Assembly (NCBI RefSeq): GCF_014207135.1
Contig: NZ_JACHCC010000008.1
Location: forward strand, 186,001 to 250,000
Direction of reading: 5' to 3'
Source: Pedobacter cryoconitis
Lineage (GTDB): Bacteria; Bacteroidota; Bacteroidia; Sphingobacteriales; Sphingobacteriaceae
Length of the DNA stretch: 64,000 nt
Positions 1-9,612 of the stretch are shown here, piece after piece (the stretch's first letter is position 1; every line of letters starts with the position of its first letter). The notes below the pieces were generated by a model. It did no database searches, was not told where the DNA came from, and was given only the letters and a program-made list of their open reading frames with translations. The translations under genes and the position numbers were made by a program.

Positions 1-290
1 TCACGACAACCTTTCCTCTTTCGTCTTCTACAACTGTATCCCCGAAGATATTCTTCTTATAGGTTCTTTTTCTTCCTTTATCGTCCTCCTCAACATCATT
101 CCCAAAAACATCCTTCTTGTAGGTTGCGATAATCCTTCCGTTTTCATTTTCTATAACCGTATCTCCGAAAATATTCTTTTTATAGATTCTTTTTCTTCCT
201 TTATCATCCTCTTCAACATCATTCCCAAAAACATCCTTCTTGTAGGTGACAACACTCCGTCCGCTTTCACCTTCCACAAGTGTATCTCCA
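1..290. repeat. 123-bp coding tandem repeat
   Basis: Stretches such as caacatcattcccaaaaaca recur exactly 123 bp apart (91 and 214). At least two full units plus partial units are visible, and the array continues past the window edge. The period is a multiple of three, so copy-number changes would keep the reading frame of the overlapping gene. Confidence 0.8.
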
Positions 291-442
291 AAGAAGTTCT
301 TCTCATAGATTTTCTGATTTCTTCCACTACTGTCCCCCCTGATCATGTTTTCTCTAAATAGGTCCCTTTTGTTTACTGGTTGTTGACTATGCACAAAATA
401 AGGTGCAAACATCAGTGAGGTAATCAGCAATAACCTATTCAT
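1..442 (-). CDS. Secreted tandem-repeat protein, 3' end outside window
   Basis: Partial gene that runs off the left edge with no stop in the window. The chosen ATG at 442 gives a clear signal peptide (MNRLLLITSLMFAPYFVHSQ). An in-frame ATG at 541 would only add a charged leader in front of it. The mature part is built from alternating 20- and 21-residue units starting Y-K-K and containing F-G-[ND], such as YKKDVFGNDVEEDDKGRKR and YKKNIFGDT. Together they form a 41-residue (123 bp) repeat, near identical at the DNA level. I do not recognise the family. The repeats are very polar (Lys/Asp/Glu) and suggest an exported or surface protein with variable copy number. Confidence 0.7.
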   Translation of the reverse strand, partial: MNRLLLITSLMFAPYFVHSQQPVNKRDLFRENMIRGDSSGRNQKIYEKNFFGDTLVEGESGRSVVTYKKDVFGNDVEEDDKGRKRIYKKNIFGDTVIENENGRIIATYKKDVFGNDVEEDDKGRKRTYKKNIFGDTVVEDERGKVVV

Positions 443-650
443 TTTAGAATTTACCCTGATAGATGGATAATAAACTGTTTTGGGCAGCCCAAGCCGCCAG
501 AGATCACAACGAATGTGATTCCCGTTTGAGATAATTTTCATGTACTTATGGTTTAATTATGTGTGTCCATCAATATAGAAAGTTTTTCTCAAAAAAGAAT
601 CGACCATTTTGAGTCAGAATAGCAATAAAATGGGGGTTCCCGCAATAAAG

Positions 651-3092
651 CTATAATCTCTGTGATTCGTTTTGCAATCCCGATTCGCGGCTTTCCTGTG
701 CTTTGATTTTATTATTACCAAACCTATATGTGAAATTGAGACGGATCTGACGGCTTTCACCCCTATATGTCGTATGAAGTAATAAATTGTTGAGTTGAGT
801 ATCGGTATCGATCTTATTTGTCCACAATAGGTCTGTAACAGCCAGCATTAAAGTTGCCTTCTCCTTCATCAAACTTTTTTGCAGACCAAGGTCAATCTGT
901 GAATTGCTCTTTACATAAGTATTTAAACCTTTGATATTATTCGAGTTAATTACACCCGTAACTTCAGCAGTAATATGACCTGGCAGTTTAAAATTCTGCT
1001 GAACATTAATTGTACCGGCAAAACGGCTAAAACTATAATTCCCATATTCCAGAACTCCGACTTTGTTCTCCAGACGATAACCTATACCTGTAAGACTCAT
1101 ATCCCACCAGTTTGTCACCTTCACCTGCTGGGTGACAGTTAAATTAAGGTTACTCTGGGCTCCTATATTCCTGGGTACCATATTAATCTTATTATTATCA
1201 AAAACTTCCGTGATGGTACTTGCCAGATCACTTGTATGTGTATAACCCGCAGCTATGGTCGTAGATTTATAACTATACTGCAACGCTAAGATATTAGCAT
1301 ACTGAGGCTGCAGAAAAGGATTCCCTTTCCAGTAAGAAAGTTCATCAACAGGGTACGAAAACGGATTCAGGTTATTATAGGCCGGACGGTCTATACGCCT
1401 GGAAAAACTTAAATTATACGTTCCGGACTGTTTTGTCTTATAAGTAATTGCAGCAGTTGGAAACAAATTCAGGTAATTTCTGACTACTGAGGTTGGTAGC
1501 TGACTGCTGCCTTCACGTGGTTCCAGATTTCCTTCAGAATGCGTATGCTCAACCCTGACTCCTGCATCCAGGCTCAGTTCATCGTTTAGTGGGGTTTCAT
1601 ACTTCAGGTATCCTGCACTTATTTGTTCCTTATATCTGAAGGTATTGGATAGATTAATATCAATCACGTGAACACTCCCATTTACATCGTACTGATCAAA
1701 TACATTATCAGCATTTACATTTGAAAATTTTCCACCAGCTGACATCTTTCCTTTTGCTACAGGAAAACTGTAATCGGCTTTAACAGCATACAGTTTAATA
1801 TTTCTGCTGTTCGCTACCAGAAAGTTATTAGCCGACTGAAACTGGCCATCGGGAGAATAAAAAGTATTGGTGCTGAGGTTTTGGGTTGAGGCATCAAAGA
1901 TCCCGTAATCCGCATCAATATCAAGGCTTGTCTGGTTATTCCCTTTGTAACGGTAATTTAAGTTGGCATTATACCGGTTAGCTTTTTGTTCAGGATAGCT
2001 ACTCTGGCTTCTCAAAGTCTGTATCAGCTGACCTGATGACTGATCATAAATGTTTGTTGTCGGCGTGATCAGACCTCCCCCAGCTGAAAAATTACTGTTC
2101 AGAACAACCCCAATAGTTTTGGTGGTATCTATAGCATAATCCGCACCTAAAGTAGATCCTATGCTATGGCGTTTATCTATATCATGGTTAGAATTTAAAT
2201 AAATTTTACCGTTTGTTGTCCTGTCATTATCATAGTCCATCACGTAATGCCCAAAATTATGATTGTAATTCGCAAACAGATTAACTTTATCTTTACGGTA
2301 ATTCAGGCTGAGATTAGTATTTTGCTTAATGGTGCTGCCATAGGCAACACCGTTGTTAATACTACCATTGAACCCCTCAGCAATTGATTTTTTAAGCACA
2401 AGATTAATAATTCCACCTGTACCCGAAGCATCATATTCAGAAGATGGATTTCTTATCACCTCAATCGATTTCAGATCGGAAGAAGCCATAGATTTTAGCA
2501 GTTGTGCCAACTCCTCAGACTGTAAATAGGTTTGTCGGCCATTAATCATAACCAGTGCGCCACTAGCTCCGTTTAATGTAATGGTGTTATCCTGATTAAC
2601 AATTACCCCGGGTGTTTTTTTTAACGCTTCCAAAGCATTACTTCCCTGCGCAGTTATACTATTCTGGACATTATAAATCATTTTTCTGCCTTCAATCTTA
2701 ATCATAGGTTTATTAGCGGAACTCTGAATAACTACTTCCTTAAGACTGTTCTCGGTTGTTTTAATTTTTATAATACCTAAATCTGTATTCCCAGATAACC
2801 TGATCAAATCACTCTGGTAAGAAAGGACACTGAGATAACTCACCGAAATCACATAATTCCCGGAGCTTGCAGCAAAAGAAAATGTTCCATTTACACTGCT
2901 CACTATCTGATTTACTATCTGGCCGGTTTTACCGTCTTTTAGAAACAACGTTGCGCTATTTATAACTTCGTTATTTGTATTTTGAATGACTCCTTTCAAA
3001 TGATATTCACCATTCTTTTGTGCAAATCCTTTAAAAAAGAAACAGGATAACAGAATTATTAAAAAAGATTTTTTCAGAATGGTATTGATCAT
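651..3092 (-). CDS. TonB-dependent receptor-like outer membrane beta-barrel protein
   Basis: 813 residues. Signal peptide 1-25 ending FAQ, then a carboxypeptidase-regulatory-like beta-sandwich (about 28-110), a TonB plug-like domain (about 120-235, with VMINGRQTY and the plug-end signature GGIINLVLKK), then an OMP_b-brl_3-type barrel to the C-terminus. This is the architecture of Bacteroidota receptors lacking a SusD partner, and none is adjacent here. The substrate cannot be told. It is a paralogue of the receptor at 37823-40201, sharing the plug wording and the C-terminal FGNNK motif followed by a short polar tail. A -7-like element lies 88 bp upstream. Confidence 0.85.
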   Translation of the reverse strand: MINTILKKSFLIILLSCFFFKGFAQKNGEYHLKGVIQNTNNEVINSATLFLKDGKTGQIVNQIVSSVNGTFSFAASSGNYVISVSYLSVLSYQSDLIRLSGNTDLGIIKIKTTENSLKEVVIQSSANKPMIKIEGRKMIYNVQNSITAQGSNALEALKKTPGVIVNQDNTITLNGASGALVMINGRQTYLQSEELAQLLKSMASSDLKSIEVIRNPSSEYDASGTGGIINLVLKKSIAEGFNGSINNGVAYGSTIKQNTNLSLNYRKDKVNLFANYNHNFGHYVMDYDNDRTTNGKIYLNSNHDIDKRHSIGSTLGADYAIDTTKTIGVVLNSNFSAGGGLITPTTNIYDQSSGQLIQTLRSQSSYPEQKANRYNANLNYRYKGNNQTSLDIDADYGIFDASTQNLSTNTFYSPDGQFQSANNFLVANSRNIKLYAVKADYSFPVAKGKMSAGGKFSNVNADNVFDQYDVNGSVHVIDINLSNTFRYKEQISAGYLKYETPLNDELSLDAGVRVEHTHSEGNLEPREGSSQLPTSVVRNYLNLFPTAAITYKTKQSGTYNLSFSRRIDRPAYNNLNPFSYPVDELSYWKGNPFLQPQYANILALQYSYKSTTIAAGYTHTSDLASTITEVFDNNKINMVPRNIGAQSNLNLTVTQQVKVTNWWDMSLTGIGYRLENKVGVLEYGNYSFSRFAGTINVQQNFKLPGHITAEVTGVINSNNIKGLNTYVKSNSQIDLGLQKSLMKEKATLMLAVTDLLWTNKIDTDTQLNNLLLHTTYRGESRQIRLNFTYRFGNNKIKAQESRESGLQNESQRL

Positions 3093-3179
3093 GCGGTTCG
3101 TTTAAATTCGGTTGTCTTGGTTACACCTGAAAAATTTCTCAGATTAATATTTTAATTAACTTTAAAAACCTAAAAGTAT

Positions 3180-3187
3180 CAAAATTA
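3180..3187 (-). promoter_or_regulatory. Candidate -7 element (TAATTTTG)
   Basis: Minus-strand match to the Bacteroidota -7 consensus TAnnTTTG, in the gap between the protease gene and the TonB receptor gene at 3092, so the receptor may have its own promoter. No convincing -33 TTG is seen. Confidence 0.35.
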
Positions 3188-3193
3188 TATAGG

Positions 3194-4483
3194 TTAGGAA
3201 GATTTTCTTCTTTTTAGTTTTACAAAAAGAAAAGCGCCTACACTCAACATTAAGATACCAATTACTGCAATACCCAATATCCTACCCCATTTTAAGGGTT
3301 CAAATGATGTATTTAATAAATGATTAGGCTTTAAATAAATCTTACCATGTGGATAATCGATTATGGTATTGAACCGCTTTAGAACAGCGTTTCCAATAAT
3401 CCCTGCCTTTCCATAGTAATCAGAATTCTGCACATTCAGCCGGACCGGAACATCCCGAAGGACAAATCCAGTCAATTTAAGCTCTGGCAAAATTGCAATT
3501 TCAGTTTTATTTACAACTGCACCTGTTCCGGACACATTAGCATACCCCATTATAGCCAGACGGCGATGCAGATCATTTTTATTCGCAAAATTTCCACTAA
3601 CTGCAACTGTCAGTCCACCACCAGTATCAAATAAGAACCAACCTTTTGCTGCATTCATATCTTTTTGAACTGTAGCCTCCACAAATGTACCTTCTATACT
3701 ATGCCGGGCGGGAAGTTCTGAATAGTCTTTTTTTAGATCTGGTAAGTTCTGATGTATTATAAGCAATCCTTTGTCATAATCGATTTCCACGACTTTATCC
3801 TCAAAAACATTATAGCCTACAACTCCATCCGCATTAAGCCCCCCTTTGTAGTCATAAAAGAGTATTGGCAGGTCCTTCCAGTACAAGTTAGCCAGTTCCA
3901 AATGATTCCGGCTGCTTGTTCTTTCAGTTGAGAAACCTCCAGCTCCTTGATTTTCGGTAGATCCATCAAGGATTACTTTAGATTTACTAAGCCCTTTTTC
4001 AGTCAGAACAAAAAGACTCGCACCTGTATCAAATATGAGATCCAGTTCTCGGAAGTGGTTTATCTTTCCTTTAATATGAATATATTGGTCAGTCCCTAAT
4101 ATGAATGGTATTGTATCGGCACCAGATGTACCAGAAGCATTATGGATTGAGGATTGAATAACTGTAGATAACTGGACATGGCAAGTATCTTTTCCTCTTA
4201 GCAATACATTGAAATTATACAATTTCCCTGGGAATACGTCAAAAGCTATGCTATCTATATCTGTATAAAAAATTACAGTCCTGATTTGATTAGTTTTATC
4301 TATACTATAGACCAAAGGCCTCACTTTCCCATTCAAATGATCCCAGTATCGGGTTAGAGGATTATTCCCATCCTTTATCGAAATCTTTTCCGAGTTTGCT
4401 CTGATAAGAGGTAAGGATTGCGAGAAGCTCAAGTGTCCGCTAAAAAGAAGGACTAGTGCTATTAAAAGAGATTTAATCATCAT
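3194..4483 (-). CDS. Secreted retropepsin-like aspartyl protease with C-terminal membrane anchor
   Basis: 429 residues. Signal peptide 1-22 (ends SFSQ). Two aspartyl protease half-sites are visible: FDTGAS with DTG near residue 152 and FDTGGG near residue 286, each followed by a hydrophobic psi-loop-like strand. A single membrane helix at about 403-425 followed by KLKRRK suggests a periplasmic enzyme tethered to the inner membrane. Bacterial retropepsin-like proteases of this kind (gag-asp/PDZ families) usually carry such DTG motifs, and both repeats look intact. The substrate is unknown. It is co-oriented with the downstream TonB receptor but about 100 bp away. Confidence 0.8.
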   Translation of the reverse strand: MMIKSLLIALVLLFSGHLSFSQSLPLIRANSEKISIKDGNNPLTRYWDHLNGKVRPLVYSIDKTNQIRTVIFYTDIDSIAFDVFPGKLYNFNVLLRGKDTCHVQLSTVIQSSIHNASGTSGADTIPFILGTDQYIHIKGKINHFRELDLIFDTGASLFVLTEKGLSKSKVILDGSTENQGAGGFSTERTSSRNHLELANLYWKDLPILFYDYKGGLNADGVVGYNVFEDKVVEIDYDKGLLIIHQNLPDLKKDYSELPARHSIEGTFVEATVQKDMNAAKGWFLFDTGGGLTVAVSGNFANKNDLHRRLAIMGYANVSGTGAVVNKTEIAILPELKLTGFVLRDVPVRLNVQNSDYYGKAGIIGNAVLKRFNTIIDYPHGKIYLKPNHLLNTSFEPLKWGRILGIAVIGILMLSVGAFLFVKLKRRKSS

Positions 4484-4581
4484 ATTAATCCTTCCAAATT
4501 TGGTAAACGAATAAATTTATTATTTAAATTCACCATTTTAGACATTATATATTACCAAACATTACAGACAAAGTAGTTTTA

Positions 4582-5007
4582 ATGAGAGTATTTTTAATTA
4601 TTCTTGCAGTTGTATTATCCATAGTATCACTGGCGCTTTTTTTACTTCTTCAAGCGGCTGGAGATTTTGGCAAACCTACATATCGGATTATCCCCATTCT
4701 TTCACAGGATAGGAAATTTACAATTTATATCAAAGCCAAAAACTGGGGAGTTACAGGTGATCATCAATGCACCATAATTTCAACCTCTCCTGAAAAAGAA
4801 TTTGAACCTGATTCCACAAGGGAAATCATTTTTAAAGAACTTGAGCCATTCTTATATAAGTCAAATAAAGATACATTATTCCTATATGTAAGGAAGAAGA
4901 GCATCATTCCTAAAAATATCCGATCCAAATGGATAATTCAGCAAATAGAAACTGACAACTCTAAAATGATGGATTTAAGAAAGAGAGGCCCTCTTAACAA
5001 GATTTAG
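4582..5007 (+). CDS. Small membrane-anchored protein of unknown function
   Basis: 141 residues. N-terminal hydrophobic segment (about 4-25), then a beta-rich soluble domain with charged C-terminus. No domain recognised. It stands alone on the plus strand, divergent from the aspartyl protease with only 98 bp between the starts. The short 5' gap has no clear -7 element. Coding is supported by the signal-anchor-like N-terminus and normal composition. Confidence 0.55.
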   Translation: MRVFLIILAVVLSIVSLALFLLLQAAGDFGKPTYRIIPILSQDRKFTIYIKAKNWGVTGDHQCTIISTSPEKEFEPDSTREIIFKELEPFLYKSNKDTLFLYVRKKSIIPKNIRSKWIIQQIETDNSKMMDLRKRGPLNKI

Positions 5008-5038
5008 TAATATATGATTGGCTAAATTTAAAACTCTA

Positions 5039-5350
5039 TCATATGCCGTTTACCTTTAAACTCAGTACACTTGGATTTAAGACTTTTTCCAGATCCCCCT
5101 TTTTTAGGAGGTCGGATATTGTCTCATAGATACATTCCTTTGTTAACTCTCTAACAAACAAATCGGGTGGGATAACATATAGACCATTTGAGTTACTTTT
5201 TCCCCCGAGATCCAGAGCAATTGAAGTTTCCAAAGCATTAAAAGTCCAAACATTTATTCCATAATGCCTGCCATCAGCCATATGAACATGAATATTAGCA
5301 AAATCATTTTCTCTGTTCCATGAATCTGGTTCAATTTCTTCGAATTCCAA
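5039..5350 (-). CDS. Small unknown protein, immunity-like, with disrupted or TTG start
   Basis: 103 residues read from a TTG. The protein (for example GRHYGINVWTFNAL, IPPDLFVRELTKECI) is a compact acidic alpha/beta chain of the kind common among small immunity-type proteins, but I cannot name a family. Immediately upstream and in frame lies ATG-AAA-TTT-AAA-TTG-TGA (ATG at 5368), so the natural start may have been cut off by a stop at codon 6. The gene then either uses the TTG or is a fresh pseudogene. It is the last of three small minus-strand genes following a gene remnant. Confidence 0.5.
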   Translation of the reverse strand: MEFEEIEPDSWNRENDFANIHVHMADGRHYGINVWTFNALETSIALDLGGKSNSNGLYVIPPDLFVRELTKECIYETISDLLKKGDLEKVLNPSVLSLKVNGI

Positions 5351-5395
5351 TCACAATTTAAATTTCATCACACTTACCATTAAATTTTTGTGAGA

Positions 5396-5902
5396 TCAAT
5401 GCATTTTCAGCCATTCCCTCGCGTTGCTAATTACCAAGGCCTCGATATTGTCTATTGTAGCCTCAGGAACGTAACTTTGGTATGCCAGTCCATAATCAAG
5501 GTCATCCCAAGCCCAGTAAAATAAATAAAAGTCAAAGATAAAATCATTGTCATCAGTCGTTACAGCTATTTTGTAAAGTTTATACAAATTAGTTTTTACC
5601 AGGATAGATCGGGAGATCTGCCCAATAAGGTACTTACAGTATCCAAATATAGCCTCATTTTTTTCAGGAAGGACAATTCCTAACTCCTTAAATGCCCCAA
5701 TAAGGTACCTTTCCGTTTCAGATAAGCTTGTCGGTTTGGAAATACCTGCCAGGATCAGAACTGAAGGCGTCTCATGACCAAGAGTCAACATTTCAACAGC
5801 CCAATCAACTACCTGATCAGCATTGAAGTCCTGAAGTTGTTTGTATGCCAACATTTTACTTGTTAAATCACTGGTTTGATTTGGCATTTGAGGATTTAGC
5901 AT
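5396..5902 (-). CDS. Unknown soluble protein, immunity-like
   Basis: 168 residues, mostly helical and acidic, with an aromatic-rich stretch (FDFYLFYWAWDDLDYG) at about 122-137. No signal peptide or membrane segment and no family recognised. It begins 8 bp after the upstream 241-residue membrane protein gene, so the two are probably cotranscribed. The setting, a run of small orphan genes behind a gene fragment, resembles immunity gene arrays, but that is inference. The start could also be Met6. Confidence 0.5.
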   Translation of the reverse strand: MLNPQMPNQTSDLTSKMLAYKQLQDFNADQVVDWAVEMLTLGHETPSVLILAGISKPTSLSETERYLIGAFKELGIVLPEKNEAIFGYCKYLIGQISRSILVKTNLYKLYKIAVTTDDNDFIFDFYLFYWAWDDLDYGLAYQSYVPEATIDNIEALVISNAREWLKMH

Positions 5903-5910
5903 AGTAGTTT

Positions 5911-6636
5911 CTAATATTCACATAAGCTATTTTTCTTTATAACAGTTGAGCGGGCAGACAAAATTCGTCTGGCAGCTTCAACAGCAGCTTTGTCATATGT
6001 TTTCCTGTTTATAATCTTTTCATTTAGTTCCTGATTACTATGATCTTTAAAAGTCAATTTGTAATGGGAAATTCTATTCTCATAATCATCAATAAAAACA
6101 CGTGATTTAGAAAATTCAATAGATTTCATATATGGAAAGAATCTAAAACATTTATCAGTTATATCAATTGGCGGATTCAATACATCTATCATTAAAGATG
6201 TAACATAAAATCTTGAACCGTCTTTGAACTTTATAAGTAGATAGCCATAAGGTGTCCAAGGAAGTATGTTCCGATTTGAATGATCTATCTTATTTTTATA
6301 ATAAATGCTTAAATGCTGCTCAACTAAAATTAAATCTGAAAAATTGTAAAAATGCTCTTGCCCATCTTCACTCATAACGAATATATTTTGACTTTCATCA
6401 ATTATTAATTTAAATCCGAAATTCTTCAAATAATAACTAATATGAAGAAAAACAACTGGTGCAAGAACAGGTATCAGCATAAGGCTTCCTACCGTTATAA
6501 AGGCTTCGATATCAATATTGTCTTTCTCAATAGATTCACCATAACAGTAACCAAAAAACAACACGAATATGCCTATAAGAGTACCCCTCAAAGACCATAT
6601 ATGTTTAATAACTGTAGTCTTATAGACAGTTCTCAT
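5911..6636 (-). CDS. Unknown membrane protein with two N-terminal TM helices
   Basis: 241 residues. Two membrane segments (about 13-32 and 45-70) are followed by a soluble domain with beta strands and a basic helical tail. The layout recalls small membrane immunity or PH-like proteins, but no family can be named. Its ATG lies two bases after the stop of the open-frame remnant at 6639-6788, which suggests that an upstream gene was once translationally coupled to it. Confidence 0.55.
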   Translation of the reverse strand: MRTVYKTTVIKHIWSLRGTLIGIFVLFFGYCYGESIEKDNIDIEAFITVGSLMLIPVLAPVVFLHISYYLKNFGFKLIIDESQNIFVMSEDGQEHFYNFSDLILVEQHLSIYYKNKIDHSNRNILPWTPYGYLLIKFKDGSRFYVTSLMIDVLNPPIDITDKCFRFFPYMKSIEFSKSRVFIDDYENRISHYKLTFKDHSNQELNEKIINRKTYDKAAVEAARRILSARSTVIKKNSLCEY

Positions 6637-6638
6637 AA

Positions 6639-6788
6639 TCAGTTTTTATTAGCTACGCATGCCTTATAAATATCAAAAGTGCTATTATTTTGTGATAATG
6701 CATTGAATTCTACACCTAAAGAGGGTAAAAAACCATCAATATGCTGAATCAGACAGTCATTACAAATAGCTTTACTTAAATATATCTG
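6639..6788 (-). pseudogene. 3' remnant of an unidentified gene
   Basis: Open minus-strand frame of 49 codons ending in TGA two bases before the next ATG. It has no Met codon, reads as sensible protein (for example QHIDGFLPSLGVEFNALSQ, FDIYKACVANK), and begins inside the last codons of xylA in another frame. The frame upstream is closed by a TAA. This looks like the C-terminal tail of a larger gene whose body was deleted when the xyl operon came to lie here. The parent family is not recognisable. Confidence 0.4.
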
Positions 6789-8107
6789 TTAATCAGATTT
6801 TCCAGATACTCTTGTTTTCCACTGCGCATTTCAGGTTCTCCGTGTTGAACAGCGTAATTCCTCAAATCTTCTAAATTCAATTTACCCTGCTCAAATTCGG
6901 CACCTTTACCAGTATCAAAAGAAGCATAACGATCAGTTCTTATTTTCTGATAATTAGATTTCTGAAGAATAGCATCAGCAGTAATTAAAGCGCGCGCAAA
7001 AATATCAATCCCACCAATATGTGCGTAAAATAAATCAGCTGGATCAGTTGAATTTCTACGAATTTTGGCATCAAAGTTTACGCCTCCTCCTTTTAATCCG
7101 CCGCTTTCTAGAATAATCAGCATTGCTTCAGTCAATTCATTGATATCATTGGGAAACTGATCTGTATCCCAACCATTCTGGTAATCACCCCGGTTTGCAT
7201 CAATTGATCCCAGTAAACCGCTATCAGCTGCCACTTGCAATTCATGCTGAAAAGTATGACCGGCCAGGGTAGCATGGTTCACCTCAATATTGAGTTTAAA
7301 ATCATCAAGCAAGCCATATTGCTGCAAAAAGCTTTTCACTGTTGCTGCATCGTAATCATATTGATGCTTAGAGGGCTCACAGGGTTTTGGTTCGATAAAG
7401 AAAGTCCCTTTAAAGCCTTGTTTTCTTGCATAATCTTTAGCCGTGTGCAGAAATCTGGCCAAATGCTCCTGCTCACGTTTCATATTGGTATTCAATAAAC
7501 TCATATATCCCTCTCTCCCTCCCCAGAAAACATAATTCTCCCCACCAAGGGCAATAGTTGCGTCTAAAGCAGCTTTTACCTGAGCAGCACCATGTGTTAG
7601 TACATGAAAATCGGGATTCGTTGAGGCACCATTCATATAACGTTTGTGGCTGAATAGATTAGCTGTTCCCCAAAGCAATTTAATCCCGCTGCGCTGTTGT
7701 TTCTCTTTTGCATACTCTACAATAGCCTGCAACCGGTGTTCATTTTCGATTATATCATCTCCATAATCAACTAAATCTACATCATGGAAACAATAATACG
7801 GCAGCTGCATTTTGGTCATGAATTCAAAAGCGGCATCCATCTTATCTTTCGCCCTTTCAATTACCCCTTTCTTTTCATCCCAGGGAAACAGATGTGTAGC
7901 TCCGCCAAAAGGATCACCGCCCGTTCCGTTAAAAGAATGCCAATAGGCACAGGCAAACTTAAGATGTTCTTTCATCGTTTTACCAGACACTACTTTATTT
8001 GCATCATACCACCTGAAAGCTAGCGGATTATCACTATCTATTCCTTCAAACTGCACCTGTTCAATTCCTTTAAAAAATTCCTTTGCTCCAGTTATTACTT
8101 TAGTCAT
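6776..8107 (-). CDS. xylA: Xylose isomerase
   Basis: 443 residues, normal length for the class II enzyme. Converts D-xylose to D-xylulose in the cytoplasm. The catalytic FHDVD segment (His108, Asp111) is present, as are the metal-binding stretches [15 protein letters not shown] and [12 protein letters not shown] and the [17 protein letters not shown] signature. It lies 16 bp downstream of xylulokinase, and the order GMC oxidoreductase, subunit 3, xylB, xylA suggests one transcript. Its stop marks the boundary with the small-gene island to the left. Confidence 0.97.
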   Translation of the reverse strand: MTKVITGAKEFFKGIEQVQFEGIDSDNPLAFRWYDANKVVSGKTMKEHLKFACAYWHSFNGTGGDPFGGATHLFPWDEKKGVIERAKDKMDAAFEFMTKMQLPYYCFHDVDLVDYGDDIIENEHRLQAIVEYAKEKQQRSGIKLLWGTANLFSHKRYMNGASTNPDFHVLTHGAAQVKAALDATIALGGENYVFWGGREGYMSLLNTNMKREQEHLARFLHTAKDYARKQGFKGTFFIEPKPCEPSKHQYDYDAATVKSFLQQYGLLDDFKLNIEVNHATLAGHTFQHELQVAADSGLLGSIDANRGDYQNGWDTDQFPNDINELTEAMLIILESGGLKGGGVNFDAKIRRNSTDPADLFYAHIGGIDIFARALITADAILQKSNYQKIRTDRYASFDTGKGAEFEQGKLNLEDLRNYAVQHGEPEMRSGKQEYLENLINRYI

Positions 8108-8123
8108 CTTGTTGTGTTTTAAA

Positions 8124-9593
8124 TTATATAGTGCTGTTCAGCACATTTTTCCAATCAATATATAATGCTTCGTATGCTTCTTTATTTTTAGGCTCCAGGT
8201 ACCTGATCCGTTCATGTCCCGTAAACGCCTCCTCAGCATCGGCAAAGATACCTGCTCCAATACCAGCCCCCAGTGCTGCTCCCACGCTGCCGTCATTTTC
8301 ATAAAGCTCGAGGGGAATCCCGGTTACATCGACAAAAATCTGCGCAAACAACTCGCTCAGAAACAAATTTGCCATTCCTGCCCGGATGACTTTGGGCTGC
8401 ATTCCGTTTTCGCGCATAATATCCAGTCCATAACGAAAAGCGAACGCTATTCCTTCTTGCACTGCCCTGAAGATTTCTGCCTGACCATGCAGGTTAAGAT
8501 CTATTCCGAGTAATTGTGCACCGGTATATTTATTGTCCAGCATCCGTTCTGCTCCATTACCAAAAGGTATTATTTTTAATCCTCTACTACCAATTTCTGC
8601 GGTTGAAACCAGGTCGTTAAGTGCAGCGTAAGAAAGGTTTGGTGCAAAATTATGTCTGGCCCACCTGTACATGCTTCCTGTGCCATTAATACATAACAAT
8701 ACACCTGTGTGTTTCTGACTATTCGTATAGGTAACATGTGCAAACGTGTTGATTCTTGACTGTGGATCGTAAATCAACTCATCACTAATCCCATAAATCA
8801 CACCCGAAGTTCCTGCAGTGGCAGCAACTTCACCTGGTTTCATTACGTTTAAGGACAATGCATTGTTAGGCTGGTCGCCCGATTTATACGTCACAGGGAT
8901 ATCTTGAGGCAAACCTAGTAATAATGCCATATCTGGATTAAGCAGGCCATGTACAGAGAAGAGTGGTTTAATCTCAGGGATCAGTTTCTGATCAAAACCG
9001 AAATGTTCCATGAGCTCTTTTGATATTTCATTCTCACGAAAATCCCAGAATATGCCTTCTGAGAGTGCTGAAATACTGGTCGTGATTTTTCCGGTAAGCT
9101 TCATCGCAATAAAATCTCCGGGAAGCATTATTTTATAGATCTTCTGATAAAGTTCAGGTTCATTTAATTTCACCCAGGCCAGCTTTGAAGCTGTGAAATT
9201 TCCAGGAGAATTCAGTAGATGATGTAAACAAAATTCTTCGCCTAGAGCTTCAAAAGCGTCTCTACCAAGCTCTACTGCCCTGCTGTCACACCAGATAATG
9301 CTGTCTCGTAATACCTGTTGGTCTTTATCTACCAGAACCAATCCATGCATCTGGTAAGCAATCCCAATAGCTGTTACTGCTGCGAAATCAAAATTTCCAT
9401 TTAACCGAAGGATAGCCTGAACTGCATTTTCCCACCAGTCATCCGGCGACTGTTCGGCCCATCCTGATTGAAGAGAAGTGATTTCTGCTTCTTCATCAGG
9501 ATACTGTGCTGTAGCAACACGTTTACGTGTCTTTGTATCAACAACCGATACTTTGATGGAAGATGTGCCTATATCAAGGCCTAATAAATACAT
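8124..9593 (-). CDS. xylB: Xylulokinase
   Basis: 489 residues, FGGY carbohydrate kinase family. Starts with the phosphate-binding [17 protein letters not shown] and has the second ATPase-fold motif [12 protein letters not shown] near residue 260. Phosphorylates D-xylulose to xylulose 5-phosphate for the pentose phosphate pathway. It follows the subunit 3-like gene by 19 bp and precedes xylA by 16 bp. Neighbourhood with xylA makes xylulose the expected substrate. Confidence 0.95.
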   Translation of the reverse strand: MYLLGLDIGTSSIKVSVVDTKTRKRVATAQYPDEEAEITSLQSGWAEQSPDDWWENAVQAILRLNGNFDFAAVTAIGIAYQMHGLVLVDKDQQVLRDSIIWCDSRAVELGRDAFEALGEEFCLHHLLNSPGNFTASKLAWVKLNEPELYQKIYKIMLPGDFIAMKLTGKITTSISALSEGIFWDFRENEISKELMEHFGFDQKLIPEIKPLFSVHGLLNPDMALLLGLPQDIPVTYKSGDQPNNALSLNVMKPGEVAATAGTSGVIYGISDELIYDPQSRINTFAHVTYTNSQKHTGVLLCINGTGSMYRWARHNFAPNLSYAALNDLVSTAEIGSRGLKIIPFGNGAERMLDNKYTGAQLLGIDLNLHGQAEIFRAVQEGIAFAFRYGLDIMRENGMQPKVIRAGMANLFLSELFAQIFVDVTGIPLELYENDGSVGAALGAGIGAGIFADAEEAFTGHERIRYLEPKNKEAYEALYIDWKNVLNSTI

Positions 9594-9612
9594 ATCGGAT
9601 AAAATTTAAATA

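Noticed and set aside
443-541. Upstream ATG at 541 as start of the repeat protein
   Set aside because: It is in frame, but the added residues are not signal-like and the ATG at 442 begins a normal signal peptide.
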